Assembly (NCBI RefSeq): GCF_016616885.1
Contig: NZ_CP067102.1
Coordinates: 372,001-436,000, forward strand
From: Bradyrhizobium diazoefficiens
GTDB taxonomy: Bacteria; Pseudomonadota; Alphaproteobacteria; Rhizobiales; Xanthobacteraceae
DNA: 64,000 bases
Direction of reading: 5' to 3'
The position numbers and the translations under genes were made by a program. The notes below the pieces were generated by a model that saw only the letters and a list, made by a program, of their open reading frames with translations, was not told the DNA's origin and did no database searches. Of this stretch, positions 35,079 to 42,173 are shown in pieces. Numbering within the stretch: the first letter of the stretch is position 1; every line of letters begins with the position of its first letter.

Positions 35079-35570
35079 CTACTGGGTGTTGATGGCGATG
35101 CGCTTGACGCCCGCCCGCGGGTTCTCGGACTTCGGCAGAGACACGGTTAGGACGCCGTTCTTGAACGAAGCCTCCGCCTTGTCCTCCTCGACGTCTTCGA
35201 GCGGGATCCGCCGCTCGAAGGCGCCGTAAGTCCGCTCTGTGAAGTATCTGCCTTCGTCCTTGCGCTCGTTCTTCTTCTCGCCTCGGAGAGTCAGGACGCC
35301 GCCGGCGATCTCGATCTGGACGTCGTTCTCCGTCATGCCGGGCAGTTCGGCCGTGATGGTGAGCGCCTTGTCGGTCTCGCTGAGCTCGATCTTGGGCCAG
35401 CCGAATTGCCCTTCCATCAGCGGTGACAGACCCGTACCGCCGAAGCCGCGGAAGACATCGTCGAACAGACGGTTCATCTCGCGATGCAGCGTCATGAATG
35501 GATCGTAGCTACCGCGCGCCGGCGCGAGCTCCTGGTTTCTCGACCGGGGGATGAGATCACGAATTGCCAT
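35079..35570 (-). CDS. Hsp20 small heat-shock protein (class C type)
   Basis: 163 aa. Variable N-terminus, then an alpha-crystallin domain (about 60-155) with ELPGMTENDVQIEIAGGVLT, LRGEKKNERKDEG, ERTYGAFERRIPLEDVEED and FKNGVLTVSLPKS, the canonical A-x-x-x-n-G-v-L end. ATG with AGGAG upstream. It is an ATP-independent holdase chaperone. Second gene of the leftward sHsp operon, 83 bp after the first. Confidence 0.93.
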   Translation of the reverse strand: MAIRDLIPRSRNQELAPARGSYDPFMTLHREMNRLFDDVFRGFGGTGLSPLMEGQFGWPKIELSETDKALTITAELPGMTENDVQIEIAGGVLTLRGEKKNERKDEGRYFTERTYGAFERRIPLEDVEEDKAEASFKNGVLTVSLPKSENPRAGVKRIAINTQ

Positions 35571-35653
35571 TTGATTGTTCTCCTTCATCAGGTGCGGCAG
35601 GGTGCGCGGTCGCGCTTGCGCACGCCGCGTTCCCGACGAACTTCGAATTGGCG

Positions 35654-36115
35654 TCAGGCTGCCTTTTTCTGCTCGATCTGCGCCGAGGAAGAAGCGCCGC
35701 CGCCAATCTGGATCCGGCGCGGCTTCATGGCTTCCGGCACCTCGCGGACGAGGTCGATGATCAGCAGCCCGTCCTGGAACGACGCTTGCTTGACCTGGAC
35801 GTAGTCGGCGAGGTTGAACACGCGCCGGAACGGACGTGCCGCGATCCCCTGGAAGAGATATTCGCCGGCCGGCTTCTCGGGCTTCCTGCCCTCGATGGTG
35901 AGCGCATTCTGCTCGGCCGTCACCGCGATGTCGTCCGCGCCGAAGCCTGCGACGGCCAACGTGATCCGGTAGTGATCCTCGCTGGAGCGTTCGATGTTGT
36001 AGGGGGGATAGTTGTCCTCGTTCGTCTGCCGCAGCGTGCTGTCGACGAGGTCGGCCAGATGGTCGAAGCCGATGGTGGAGCGCCACAGGGGCGCGAAGTC
36101 AAACGTGGTCCTCAT
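35654..36115 (-). CDS. Hsp20 small heat-shock protein (class A, IbpA-like)
   Basis: 153 aa. IbpA-type: FDFAPLWRSTIGFDHLADLV, then YPPYNIERSSEDHYRITLAV, GNRxP-equivalent LTIEGRKPEK and YLFQGIAARPFRRVFNLADY. The C-terminal I-x-I anchor is RIQIGG. Class A and C sHsps usually form separate oligomers. The ribosome-binding site GGAGGA lies within a ROSE-like thermometer, and an RpoH-type promoter is upstream. First gene of the operon. Confidence 0.93.
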   Translation of the reverse strand: MRTTFDFAPLWRSTIGFDHLADLVDSTLRQTNEDNYPPYNIERSSEDHYRITLAVAGFGADDIAVTAEQNALTIEGRKPEKPAGEYLFQGIAARPFRRVFNLADYVQVKQASFQDGLLIIDLVREVPEAMKPRRIQIGGGASSSAQIEQKKAA

Positions 36116-36140
36116 AACCAAGTCCTCCAAAAGAGCAAGA
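36116..36140 (-). promoter_or_regulatory. ROSE-like RNA thermometer
   Basis: In the sHsp leader, TTGCT lies five bases 5' of GGAGGA. This TTGCT/AGGA pair with a bulged G is the hallmark of ROSE elements, which hide the ribosome-binding site at low temperature and melt on heat shock. Confidence 0.7.
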
Positions 36141-36252
36141 TGGGTACGAAGGAGCGCAGGGCGGAAATCCAGAAGGGTCCGAAGTTTCCAGACCGGCGCC
36201 CGCGCCGGACCCGAGCTGGCATCCGGCACACCGCTCTCGCGGCAACAAAAAA

Positions 36253-36279
36253 ACTAGAAAAGCGCAAAAGCGTTTCAAG
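36253..36279 (-). promoter_or_regulatory. Candidate RpoH-type promoter of the sHsp operon
   Basis: Minus strand CTTGAAA (36,273-36,279), 13-bp spacer, TTCTAGT as -10. The -35 is a perfect heat-shock box; the -10 is a weaker fit. The leader would be about 130 nt, room for the ROSE stems. Confidence 0.55.
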
Positions 36280-36675
36280 ATGCCGCCAAAAAAATTTGAA
36301 ACGGCGCGCTGGCGGCACGATTCAGGACCGGTGGCGGAGACCCTTGATAGTCACGTCAGGCCAAATAAATCTGTCCCCGGAAGCTTGCTCTTCCGACTTT
36401 TCTAAACCGCAAAAGCTGGTGACCGACCACGTCACGCGACGCTGCCGTCGGATCTCCGCCAAGGCATCGTCCGTGACGCCCCAGAAGCATTCGCCCTATA
36501 GGAAACGTCGCACAGAAGCGGTCGATCAAGAGCGCACCCGCTCGCATCGGGATGACCGGCTCGCACCGCGCAGACGTAAGCTCTCGAATAGGCGCCGGGC
36601 ATGCAGCTCCGGTAGCCGTGTGGCAATTGGTTCCGACCACCCCTCGGGAAAAAGAGGAAGTCCTGCCGCTCTCCC
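36280..36675. other. Intergenic region between sHsp operon and DUF1236 gene
   Basis: About 400 bp between divergent transcription units. It contains A/T-rich stretches near the heat-shock promoter (GTTTCAAA again near 36,300). No gene with a plausible start or composition was found. Confidence 0.4.
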
Positions 36676-36701
36676 GGAACGATTGCCATCATTCACGGGT
36701 T
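36676..36701 (+). promoter_or_regulatory. EcfG-type promoter of the DUF1236 gene
   Basis: GGAAC, 17-bp spacer, GGTT, 35 bp before the ATG. Confidence 0.65.
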
Positions 36702-36736
36702 CTCGCAGCGCCGCATCCAGCGGCCAGGAGAGACTC

Positions 36737-37078
36737 ATGAAGAAGCTGCTGCTGATGTCTGCGGCCGCCGCGCTCGTCTCGACGGGCGCGATGGCTCAGT
36801 CGACGGTGGTCACCACCACAGGCGCCGGTCATGCCGCCGTGCAGATCGAGCCGGAATACCGCACCAAGATCCGCACCTACGTGACCGAGCACAAGATCCG
36901 CCCGGTCGAGACGCGCGAGAAGATCGTCGTAGGTCAGCCCGTTCCGCGCGATGTCGAACTCGAGGCGGTGCCCGCCGACTGGGGTCCGTCGCTCACCAAA
37001 TACCGCTACGTCTACTCCGGCGAACGCGTGATGCTGGTCGATCCGTCGACGCGCACCGTGGTCCAAGAGGTGGACTAA
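36737..37078 (+). CDS. DUF1236 domain periplasmic protein
   Basis: 113 aa. Signal peptide (KKLLLMSAAAALVSTGAMAQ) and one DUF1236 domain (about 45-113): EHKIRPVETREKIVVGQPVP, RDVELEAVP, YVYSGERVMLVDPSTRTVVQ. This small beta-rich domain is common in secreted rhizobial proteins and its function is unknown. GGAG lies before the ATG at 36,737. The larger protein at 42,174 carries two copies of the same domain. Confidence 0.88.
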   Translation: MKKLLLMSAAAALVSTGAMAQSTVVTTTGAGHAAVQIEPEYRTKIRTYVTEHKIRPVETREKIVVGQPVPRDVELEAVPADWGPSLTKYRYVYSGERVMLVDPSTRTVVQEVD

Positions 37079-37171
37079 GTCCACCGCGGCGGGTCGCGGG
37101 AGGAGGCGGCCCGCTGCAAGCCGGCGTTCGGCACCCGCCGAGAAGCGACTCCTGAACTGCGAGTGCGGTCC

Positions 37172-37594
37172 ATGCCGATCATCCGATACTTCGTATTCGT
37201 GGGCGGGCTGCTGCTGGCGCTGCTCTTCGCCGCGGACCGCTACCTGCCGGCGCCGGTCGAGCGTACCGACGCGACCGATACCGGCAGGACGACCATCAGG
37301 ATCCGGTCGGCGAAGAACCTTCCGGAGAAGATCGTCTTCGACACGCGGCCGCGCGCCGATGTTCCGAAGATGGCGCAGGCTTATTCGATGCCGGAAGAAC
37401 CGCAGCAATCGGCGCGAGAGGCGATGGCCTCGATGCCTGCGGCACCGCCTCCCGACGCCAAGAAAGAGCCGCCTGAGCGCAAACGCGCGGAAGCTCGTCC
37501 GCAGGCGAAGCGGTGGGCGAAATCCGCGAGAAGACCAGCCGAACCACGGCTGGCGTTCGACCGGCACGATTTCTTCACCGGCGGATGGTGGTGA
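37172..37594 (+). CDS. Membrane-anchored hypothetical protein
   Basis: 140 aa. One N-terminal helix (YFVFVGGLLLALLFAADRYL), then a Pro/Lys/Arg-rich periplasmic chain containing RIRSAKNLPEKIVFDTRPR and ending in a basic region with GGWW. The second ATG (37,172) is preferred. It is probably a small envelope protein, co-directional with the DUF1236 gene 93 bp upstream. Similar proteins are frequent in Bradyrhizobium; no function is known. Confidence 0.7.
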   Translation: MPIIRYFVFVGGLLLALLFAADRYLPAPVERTDATDTGRTTIRIRSAKNLPEKIVFDTRPRADVPKMAQAYSMPEEPQQSAREAMASMPAAPPPDAKKEPPERKRAEARPQAKRWAKSARRPAEPRLAFDRHDFFTGGWW

Positions 37595-37624
37595 TCTGCA
37601 ATATCCCTCTTCACGCAACGAGAA

Positions 37625-37649
37625 GGCCGCGCTCGTTCCGAACGCGGCC
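37625..37649. terminator. Bidirectional hairpin between convergent genes
   Basis: GGCCGCG-N11-CGCGGCC, 30 bp after one stop and 28 bp before the other. There is no strong T-tract on either side. Confidence 0.5.
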
Positions 37650-37676
37650 TGACGGGCCGAGAGCGAGGGTGCCGCC

Positions 37677-38075
37677 TCACCAGTGGTGATGATGCCAGCG
37701 GTGCCGCACGACCGGATAGGCGCCGCCGTAATAGGCGTAGGCGGGCCGGACGATGCGACGGTACCGATAACCATAGGACACCGGTGCCGTGTAGTAGGTC
37801 GTGGCGTAGCCGCCGCCCCATCGATAGGGCGCATCGTAGGCGTAGGGTCCGCCATAATACCCGGCGCCGTAGTAGCCGGGACCGTAGTCGTAGTAGCCCG
37901 GTCCCCAGGCATACGCCGAGGAGGCAAGCCCGCCGATCACCGCGCCGGCGATCAGGCCCCCGGCGATGCCGGGTCCCCAGCCCCCTCGCCAATGAGCTTC
38001 AGCCGGCGACGGCGCTGCGATCGAGCCGAGACCGAGAGCGCCGATCGTCGCGGCCACCATTGCAATCTTCTTCAT
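37677..38075 (-). CDS. Gly/Tyr-rich secreted protein
   Basis: 132 aa. Signal peptide ending SPAEAHW, a glycine-zipper-like segment (GIAGGLIAGAVIGGLASSAY), then many GYYG/YYG repeats and a His-rich C-terminus. Such proteins probably coat or insert in the envelope; the His tail may bind metal. AGGAG lies before the ATG at 38,075. It converges with the 37,172 gene. Confidence 0.75.
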   Translation of the reverse strand: MKKIAMVAATIGALGLGSIAAPSPAEAHWRGGWGPGIAGGLIAGAVIGGLASSAYAWGPGYYDYGPGYYGAGYYGGPYAYDAPYRWGGGYATTYYTAPVSYGYRYRRIVRPAYAYYGGAYPVVRHRWHHHHW

Positions 38076-38343
38076 CGGATCACTCCTTTGCACGTTTCTC
38101 GCCCGGCCAGCCAACGGGAAAAACAGGCAATGGTTGCTTTTTGCCCAAGTGCCGAGGGGCAATGGGGTGCACGGCGCCGCTGCGGCAGTCACTCGAAAAT
38201 TTCGAGCTTGGACACAAACATTTCGACCGAAGAGGGGGTTCAATCCGCGTGCGGTGCGGCGACTTTCGGAGCTTGCCGAGTTGGACTTCGCGTGTAGACT
38301 CGGCAGGATATTGGGGCGCTTAACATTCTTGAATTCGGCGCCC

Positions 38344-38586
38344 GTGCGATTGCGCTACGATTGTTTTTCCTTTGGGGGTTTCCCATGTTTCGGTCCGGCA
38401 ACGACCGCGCTTCTGCGCGCCGTCCTCGACGAAGTCTGCGAAGACGTCTCGCGCTATGAGACCGGCGCCCGCACCCACGTGGCGTCCAGGATTCTGGAAG
38501 CCGCCACCAAGAGCGACACTTCGCGCGACAGGCTGAAGCAGGTCGGCCGCGAGGCTCTCCACGATGCGCCAACGATGTGGCGATAG
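38344..38586 (+). CDS. Conserved hypothetical protein
   Basis: About 80 aa with an uncertain GTG start. The core ALLRAVLDEVCEDVSRYETG, then ARTHVASRILEAATKSDTSR is a natural all-helical sequence and ends EALHDAPTMWR. No ribosome-binding site fits well before the core, so the start may lie elsewhere. It is followed 17 bp later by the next gene. Function unknown. Confidence 0.55.
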   Translation: MRLRYDCFSFGGFPCFGPATTALLRAVLDEVCEDVSRYETGARTHVASRILEAATKSDTSRDRLKQVGREALHDAPTMWR

Positions 38587-38603
38587 GCGGAGGAGAGCGG
38601 GAG

Positions 38604-38996
38604 GTGAATTTCCAGGTCACAGTGCTGAAGATCCTGGTGAGCTATCCCGACGGTTTCGCCCTCATGGCGGACCTCAAGCGCGACATGGCAATCCTGGCGA
38701 CGAGCGGACGTGACTGGGCCGAGCGGACCAAGTGCCTGGCCGCGCGCGTGCCGGATCTGGACATCTTCTCGCAAGGACTGGTCGAGCGCCTGAACGGCGG
38801 TTGGCGTATCACCGAGAAGGGCCGCGGACTGCTGGAGTTCGAAGCCCGGCCTGGCCAGCCGGATCCGGCAAGCGAACCACCCATAGCTGAACCGTTGCCG
38901 GCGCCTCGTCTTCACGACTCAGCACGGCTTGAGCGAGCCCAACGCCGGCAACGCCGCCGAGCCGCCCGCGACCGCACGCGGGCGAAAGCTTCCTGA
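38604..38996 (+). CDS. Conserved protein, winged-helix-like N-terminus
   Basis: 130 aa. The GTG at 38,604 is chosen because GGAGGAGAG precedes it; an upstream in-frame GTG overlaps the previous stop. The conserved part (residues 1-75) reads VTVLKILVSYPDGFALMADL to RLNGGWRITEKGRGLLEFEA, the layout of a small winged helix. The C-terminus is disordered and strongly basic. A DNA-binding role is possible; nothing shows a target. Confidence 0.65.
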   Translation: MNFQVTVLKILVSYPDGFALMADLKRDMAILATSGRDWAERTKCLAARVPDLDIFSQGLVERLNGGWRITEKGRGLLEFEARPGQPDPASEPPIAEPLPAPRLHDSARLERAQRRQRRRAARDRTRAKAS

Positions 38997-39107
38997 TCGA
39001 CCTGTCGAGCGCTTCTCCGCCAAAGGTCGAAGCTTCGGGAAAAACTAGAAACTTTCGCCATCGCGCTGAGTTGGCAGCGACTGGATGCGGTCGTTTGGAG
39101 CGTGAGG

Positions 39108-39317
39108 ATGGTCGACGAAGTCACGGTGAGAAGGGCGGCAGAGACAGCCTGGACCATGTACCGGGCGGCGCACCCTGACGTCGACGTTCAGGACAGCCGC
39201 CGCTGCCTGCTCGAGCGCTATCTGCACAGGAGACGGGAAGAGCGAGAGAGCGATGCCGAAGAACTCACCAGCTTCGGGATAGCCTACCTGTACCAGCTTC
39301 CCGAAGACGAATGTTGA
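39108..39317 (+). CDS. Small conserved hypothetical protein
   Basis: 69 aa. VDEVTVRRAAETAWTMYRAA, then LERYLHRRREERESDAEELT and IAYLYQLPEDEC: helical, acidic at the end. The ATG at 39,108 has GGAG at suitable spacing. It is 5 bp upstream of the one-helix peptide gene and may be co-transcribed with the glycosyltransferase. Function unknown. Confidence 0.65.
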   Translation: MVDEVTVRRAAETAWTMYRAAHPDVDVQDSRRCLLERYLHRRREERESDAEELTSFGIAYLYQLPEDEC

Positions 39318-39322
39318 CGGGC

Positions 39323-39445
39323 ATGAAGATGTTCGTCGGGCGCGTGGTTCGCGAGAGCACAAGGCCCAGTTGGACGCTGCTTGCGATTTCATACCTCCTT
39401 TCTGCGGTCATCGTGATTGCCCTGCGGTCCGTGGTCGGGGCCTAG
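39323..39445 (+). CDS. 40-aa one-helix peptide upstream of the intact GT4 gene
   Basis: Basic N-terminus (RVVRESTRPS) followed by one helix (LLAISYLLSAVIVIALRSVV) and stop, 3 bp before the glycosyltransferase ATG. This spacing implies coupled translation. The broken glycosyltransferase at 32,893 has a similar one-helix peptide before it. It could anchor or modulate the transferase at the membrane (inference). Confidence 0.55.
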   Translation: MKMFVGRVVRESTRPSWTLLAISYLLSAVIVIALRSVVGA

Positions 39446-39448
39446 CCG

Positions 39449-40549
39449 ATGCGGATCGCCCAGCTTGCTCCGTTGGCCGAGAGCGTTCCGCCGAAGCTTT
39501 ATGGCGGCACGGAGCGCGTGATCGCGTGGCTTGTCGACGAACTGGTCGAGCTCGGACACGACGTCACCCTGTTCGCGAGCGGGGATTCGAAGACGAAGGG
39601 AAAGCTCCATCCCGTCTGGCCGCGCGCGCTACGCCTGGGGCGGAGGGGTGCGGATCCGAACGCCGCATGCGCGCTGCTGATCGAAGCCATCGCCGAGCGC
39701 GCGGGCGACTTCGACGTAATCCACTCCCACGTCGACTGGCTGCCTCTTCCGGTGCTGAGCCGGACCGGCATGCCGTTCCTCACGACGATGCACGGCCGCC
39801 TCGATCTTCCCGGCCTGTCCGACGTGATCGGGGCTTTCCCGAACGCGCCATTCGTCTCGATTTCCGACAACCAGCGTCGACCGCTTCCCGACGCGAACTG
39901 GATCGCGACGATCCAGCACGGTCTGCCCAAGGATCTGCTACGGCCCTCCTACGAACCGGGTTCGTATCTGGCCTTTCTTGGGCGGCTGACGGCGGACAAG
40001 GGACCGGAAGCCGCCATACGCATCGCACGCGCCGCGCGGATGCCGCTGCGGATAGCGGCCAAAATACCTCGCGCGGAGACGGCCTACTTCAAGAAGAAGC
40101 TCGAGCCGAACATCGATGGCGGGGAGATCCAACTTGTCGGCGAAGTGGACGAAATCAGGAAGCAGCCGTTCCTCGCCGGGGCCGCCGCCTTGCTGTTTCC
40201 GATCGGGTGGCCGGAGCCGTTCGGTCTCGTCATGATCGAAGCGATGGCGTGCGGGACGCCCGTGATTGCCTACCGAGCGGGTTCGGTGCCCGAAGTGGTG
40301 GAAGACGGCGCCACCGGCTTTATCGTGGATAACGAGGAGCAGGCGATCAGGGCGGTGAACGAACTGGGCCGGCTGGACAGAAGAGTGGTCCGCGCCCGGT
40401 TCGAGGAGCGCTTTGCCGCGAGCCGGATGGCGAAGGAATACGAACGCCGATATCGCGAGCTGCTCGGTCGCGGAGGACGCGAAGGATTCGAGAAGGGGGC
40501 AGCCATATCTCTTTCCGCAGTCGGAACAGCTTCTGAGTCTCTTCGTTGA
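39449..40549 (+). CDS. GT4 family glycosyltransferase
   Basis: 366 aa GT-B fold enzyme. N-terminal acceptor domain starting RIAQLAPLAESVPPKLYGGT with the GGTE loop; the middle FLGRLTADKGPEAAIRIAR starts the donor domain; the EX7E motif region is EPFGLVMIEAMACGTPVIAY (family GT4). It transfers an activated sugar, possibly in trehalose, polysaccharide or glycolipid synthesis. Soluble or peripheral. Intact paralogue of the broken gene at 32,893. Confidence 0.9.
   Translation: MRIAQLAPLAESVPPKLYGGTERVIAWLVDELVELGHDVTLFASGDSKTKGKLHPVWPRALRLGRRGADPNAACALLIEAIAERAGDFDVIHSHVDWLPLPVLSRTGMPFLTTMHGRLDLPGLSDVIGAFPNAPFVSISDNQRRPLPDANWIATIQHGLPKDLLRPSYEPGSYLAFLGRLTADKGPEAAIRIARAARMPLRIAAKIPRAETAYFKKKLEPNIDGGEIQLVGEVDEIRKQPFLAGAAALLFPIGWPEPFGLVMIEAMACGTPVIAYRAGSVPEVVEDGATGFIVDNEEQAIRAVNELGRLDRRVVRARFEERFAASRMAKEYERRYRELLGRGGREGFEKGAAISLSAVGTASESLR
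40523..40547 (+). promoter_or_regulatory. EcfG-type promoter of the 60-aa secreted protein
   Basis: GGAAC, 16-bp spacer, CGTT, located inside the end of the glycosyltransferase gene. Confidence 0.7.
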
Positions 40550-40570
40550 GTTGCCGATCGGGAGGCTCGC

Positions 40571-40753
40571 ATGAAAACCATTCTTTCCGCGACGGCGGCT
40601 TTTGTTGTTTTCGCGACGGCGGCACTTGCGGACGAAGTACCTCCTCCGCAGCCGAAGGTCCAGCAGAACGACGACCCTGCGAAACAAACGGAAGACTGTT
40701 CGAAGCAGGTTTGGCCGCATTTTTCGCAGGCTTGCCTCCGCCCCGAAGGCTAG
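40571..40753 (+). CDS. 60-aa secreted protein
   Basis: Signal peptide (TILSATAAFVVFATAALA) and a 40-residue mature part rich in Pro, Gln and charged residues, with two Cys (EDCSKQVWP and SQACLRP) that may form a disulfide. GGGAG lies before the ATG. Driven by its own EcfG-type promoter. Function unknown, periplasmic. Confidence 0.7.
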   Translation: MKTILSATAAFVVFATAALADEVPPPQPKVQQNDDPAKQTEDCSKQVWPHFSQACLRPEG

Positions 40754-40864
40754 GGGATTGCCGTGCGGCTTGTGACCATCGAACATCGGTAGTGGACTGG
40801 TCCGGACGCCGCGAAGTCTTGATCGAATCCTTTCAGACCACCATTCCGAGCTGAAGAGTGACCA

Positions 40865-40889
40865 GGAACGAGTGGCAATCGCGGGCGTT
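40865..40889 (+). promoter_or_regulatory. EcfG-type promoter of the secreted PRC-barrel gene
   Basis: GGAAC, 16-bp spacer, CGTT, 48 bp before the ATG. Confidence 0.7.
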
Positions 40890-40937
40890 GGGCCGGGCAT
40901 CTGAAAGGGTGCTGGTTCACGTTGGAGGAGATAATCG

Positions 40938-41450
40938 ATGAAAAGCTTTCTCGCCGTTGCTCTGCTTGGCACTGCCGTGATCGGCGGCGCCGCGTTCGCC
41001 CAATCCACTCAGCCAGCCGATCGCGGCGCCCCGGCGGCCACCGCCCACCCAGCCGATGCGAAGATGGCGCTGAAGGGCAACTGGCGCGCCTCGAAGCTCA
41101 TGGGGCTGAACGTCTACAACGAAGCCAACGAGAAGCTCGGCGACATCAACGAGCTGCTCGTCGACAAGAGCGGCAAGATCAACGCGGTGGTGATCGGCAT
41201 CGGCGGCTTCCTGGGAATGGGCGAGCACGACATCGCCGTCTCGATCGACAAGCTGAAATTTGCGGAAGAGCCTGTCCGGACCAGCTCGAGCAGCACCTCG
41301 ACCACCTCGCGCGACACCACCACCGGCGCCGCGTCGACGACGACCACGAACCGCAACGCAAACGATTGGGTACCCGACCACGCCGTCATGAGTGGCAACA
41401 AGGAGCAATTGAAGGCGCTCCCGCAGTTCAAATACTCGGACTACAACTAA
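40938..41450 (+). CDS. Secreted PRC-barrel protein
   Basis: 170 aa. Signal peptide (FLAVALLGTAVIGGAAFAQ), then a PRC-barrel (about 48-105: ASKLMGLNVYNEANEKLGDI, INELLVDKSGKINAVVIGIG) and a Ser/Thr-rich linker, ending HAVMSGNKEQLKALPQF. Unlike the other two PRC proteins here it is exported. GGAGGAG lies before the ATG and a strong terminator follows. A periplasmic stress role is likely. Confidence 0.88.
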   Translation: MKSFLAVALLGTAVIGGAAFAQSTQPADRGAPAATAHPADAKMALKGNWRASKLMGLNVYNEANEKLGDINELLVDKSGKINAVVIGIGGFLGMGEHDIAVSIDKLKFAEEPVRTSSSSTSTTSRDTTTGAASTTTTNRNANDWVPDHAVMSGNKEQLKALPQFKYSDYN

Positions 41451-41474
41451 CAGGACGAGCGTTCTTGGAGATTA

Positions 41475-41502
41475 GGGCCCCCACCGCGGGGCCCTTTTTC
41501 TG
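41475..41502 (+). terminator. Intrinsic terminator of the secreted PRC-barrel gene
   Basis: GGGCCCC-CACC-GCGGGGCCC followed by TTTTTCTG. Confidence 0.85.
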
Positions 41503-41534
41503 TCCTCAGGGGCCCGGCGAAGCGATCCTGCACG

Positions 41535-41570
41535 AAAAAAACGGCCCGCCCGAATTACCGGGCAGGCCGT
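41535..41570 (-). terminator. Intrinsic terminator of the 26-aa peptide gene
   Basis: Minus strand ACGGCCTGCCCG-N6-CGGGCGGGCCGT followed by seven T. It faces the terminator of the convergent PRC-barrel gene. Confidence 0.8.
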
Positions 41571-41590
41571 TCACGCGCGCGGGCAATCGC

Positions 41591-41671
41591 TTAGTGCATG
41601 TGAACTATCCAATAGCCGACGCCGCCAACAACGAGCACGGCGGGAACGGCCCATAAAATCAGGACAGGCAT
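41591..41671 (-). CDS. 26-aa one-helix membrane peptide
   Basis: GGAGGAGAAG directly before the ATG, an almost entirely hydrophobic helix (LILWAVPAVLVVGGVGYWIV) and a short HMH tail. A dedicated intrinsic terminator follows 20 bp after the stop, which strongly supports a real short gene. Function unknown, inner membrane. Confidence 0.7.
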   Translation of the reverse strand: MPVLILWAVPAVLVVGGVGYWIVHMH

Positions 41672-41724
41672 CTTCTCCTCCAATTGCCGTTTTCGCGAGG
41701 TCGGCTCGGCCCCGCGATAGCCGT

Positions 41725-41952
41725 TTACTGTTCGGTGCAGACCTTGGTGGTCTTCACGGCGGACTCGGCTTCCGTCTTGGTCTTGTAGACGCCGTCGCCC
41801 ACGACCGTCGTGGTGGTCGTCGTCGGCTTGGTGTCAACGACGGTGCACTTCTTGGTAGTCGCGTCGCGCACGATGTAGAACTCGGCGGCGCTGGCGGCCT
41901 GGGTGCCGAGGGCGAAGGCGGCGAGAGCGCCGCATACGATCAGCTTCGTCAT
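41725..41952 (-). CDS. 75-aa secreted protein
   Basis: Signal peptide (KLIVCGALAAFALGTQAASA), then EFYIVRDATTKKCTVVDTKP, a run of six Thr and TEAESAVKTTKVCTEQ. Two Cys in the mature part may pair. Short proteins of this FYIVxDxxTKKCxVV type are abundant in Bradyrhizobium; function unknown. GGAGGAG lies before the ATG at 41,952, and an EcfG-type promoter is upstream. Confidence 0.8.
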   Translation of the reverse strand: MTKLIVCGALAAFALGTQAASAAEFYIVRDATTKKCTVVDTKPTTTTTTVVGDGVYKTKTEAESAVKTTKVCTEQ

Positions 41953-41988
41953 GGTGTCTCCTCCAATGGCTTCTAAGTAGTTACTGCC

Positions 41989-42013
41989 AACGAGAGGGCT
42001 CGCGCGAAGTTCC
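41989..42013 (-). promoter_or_regulatory. EcfG-type promoter of the 75-aa secreted protein
   Basis: Minus strand GGAAC, 16-bp spacer, CGTT, 37 bp before the start: a consensus match. Confidence 0.7.
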
Positions 42014-42121
42014 GTTTGTTCCCGATGCGGCGCGCCGCCCCAATGCGAGAATGATTCCTCTGCCGACCGGAAGAATTTTCGGCTGCGCCGTTTCAGACGA
42101 TTTACCGAAACTTCCCGATCA

Positions 42122-42146
42122 GGAACCCGGCGCTTTGTCCGGTGTT
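42122..42146 (+). promoter_or_regulatory. EcfG-type promoter of the double-DUF1236 gene
   Basis: GGAAC, 16-bp spacer, TGTT, 28 bp before the ATG; the first -10 base deviates. Confidence 0.55.
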
Positions 42147-42173
42147 GTTCGGCGACCAATTAGGAGGATTCAG

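Noticed and set aside
34510..35229. 239-aa plus-strand frame over the sHsp-linked gene
   Set aside because: Shadow of the minus-strand 109-aa and Hsp20 genes.
35564..36736. N-terminal extension of the DUF1236 frame to 504 aa
   Set aside because: Antisense to the Hsp20 gene. The ATG at 36,737 with GGAG and a signal peptide is clearly the start.
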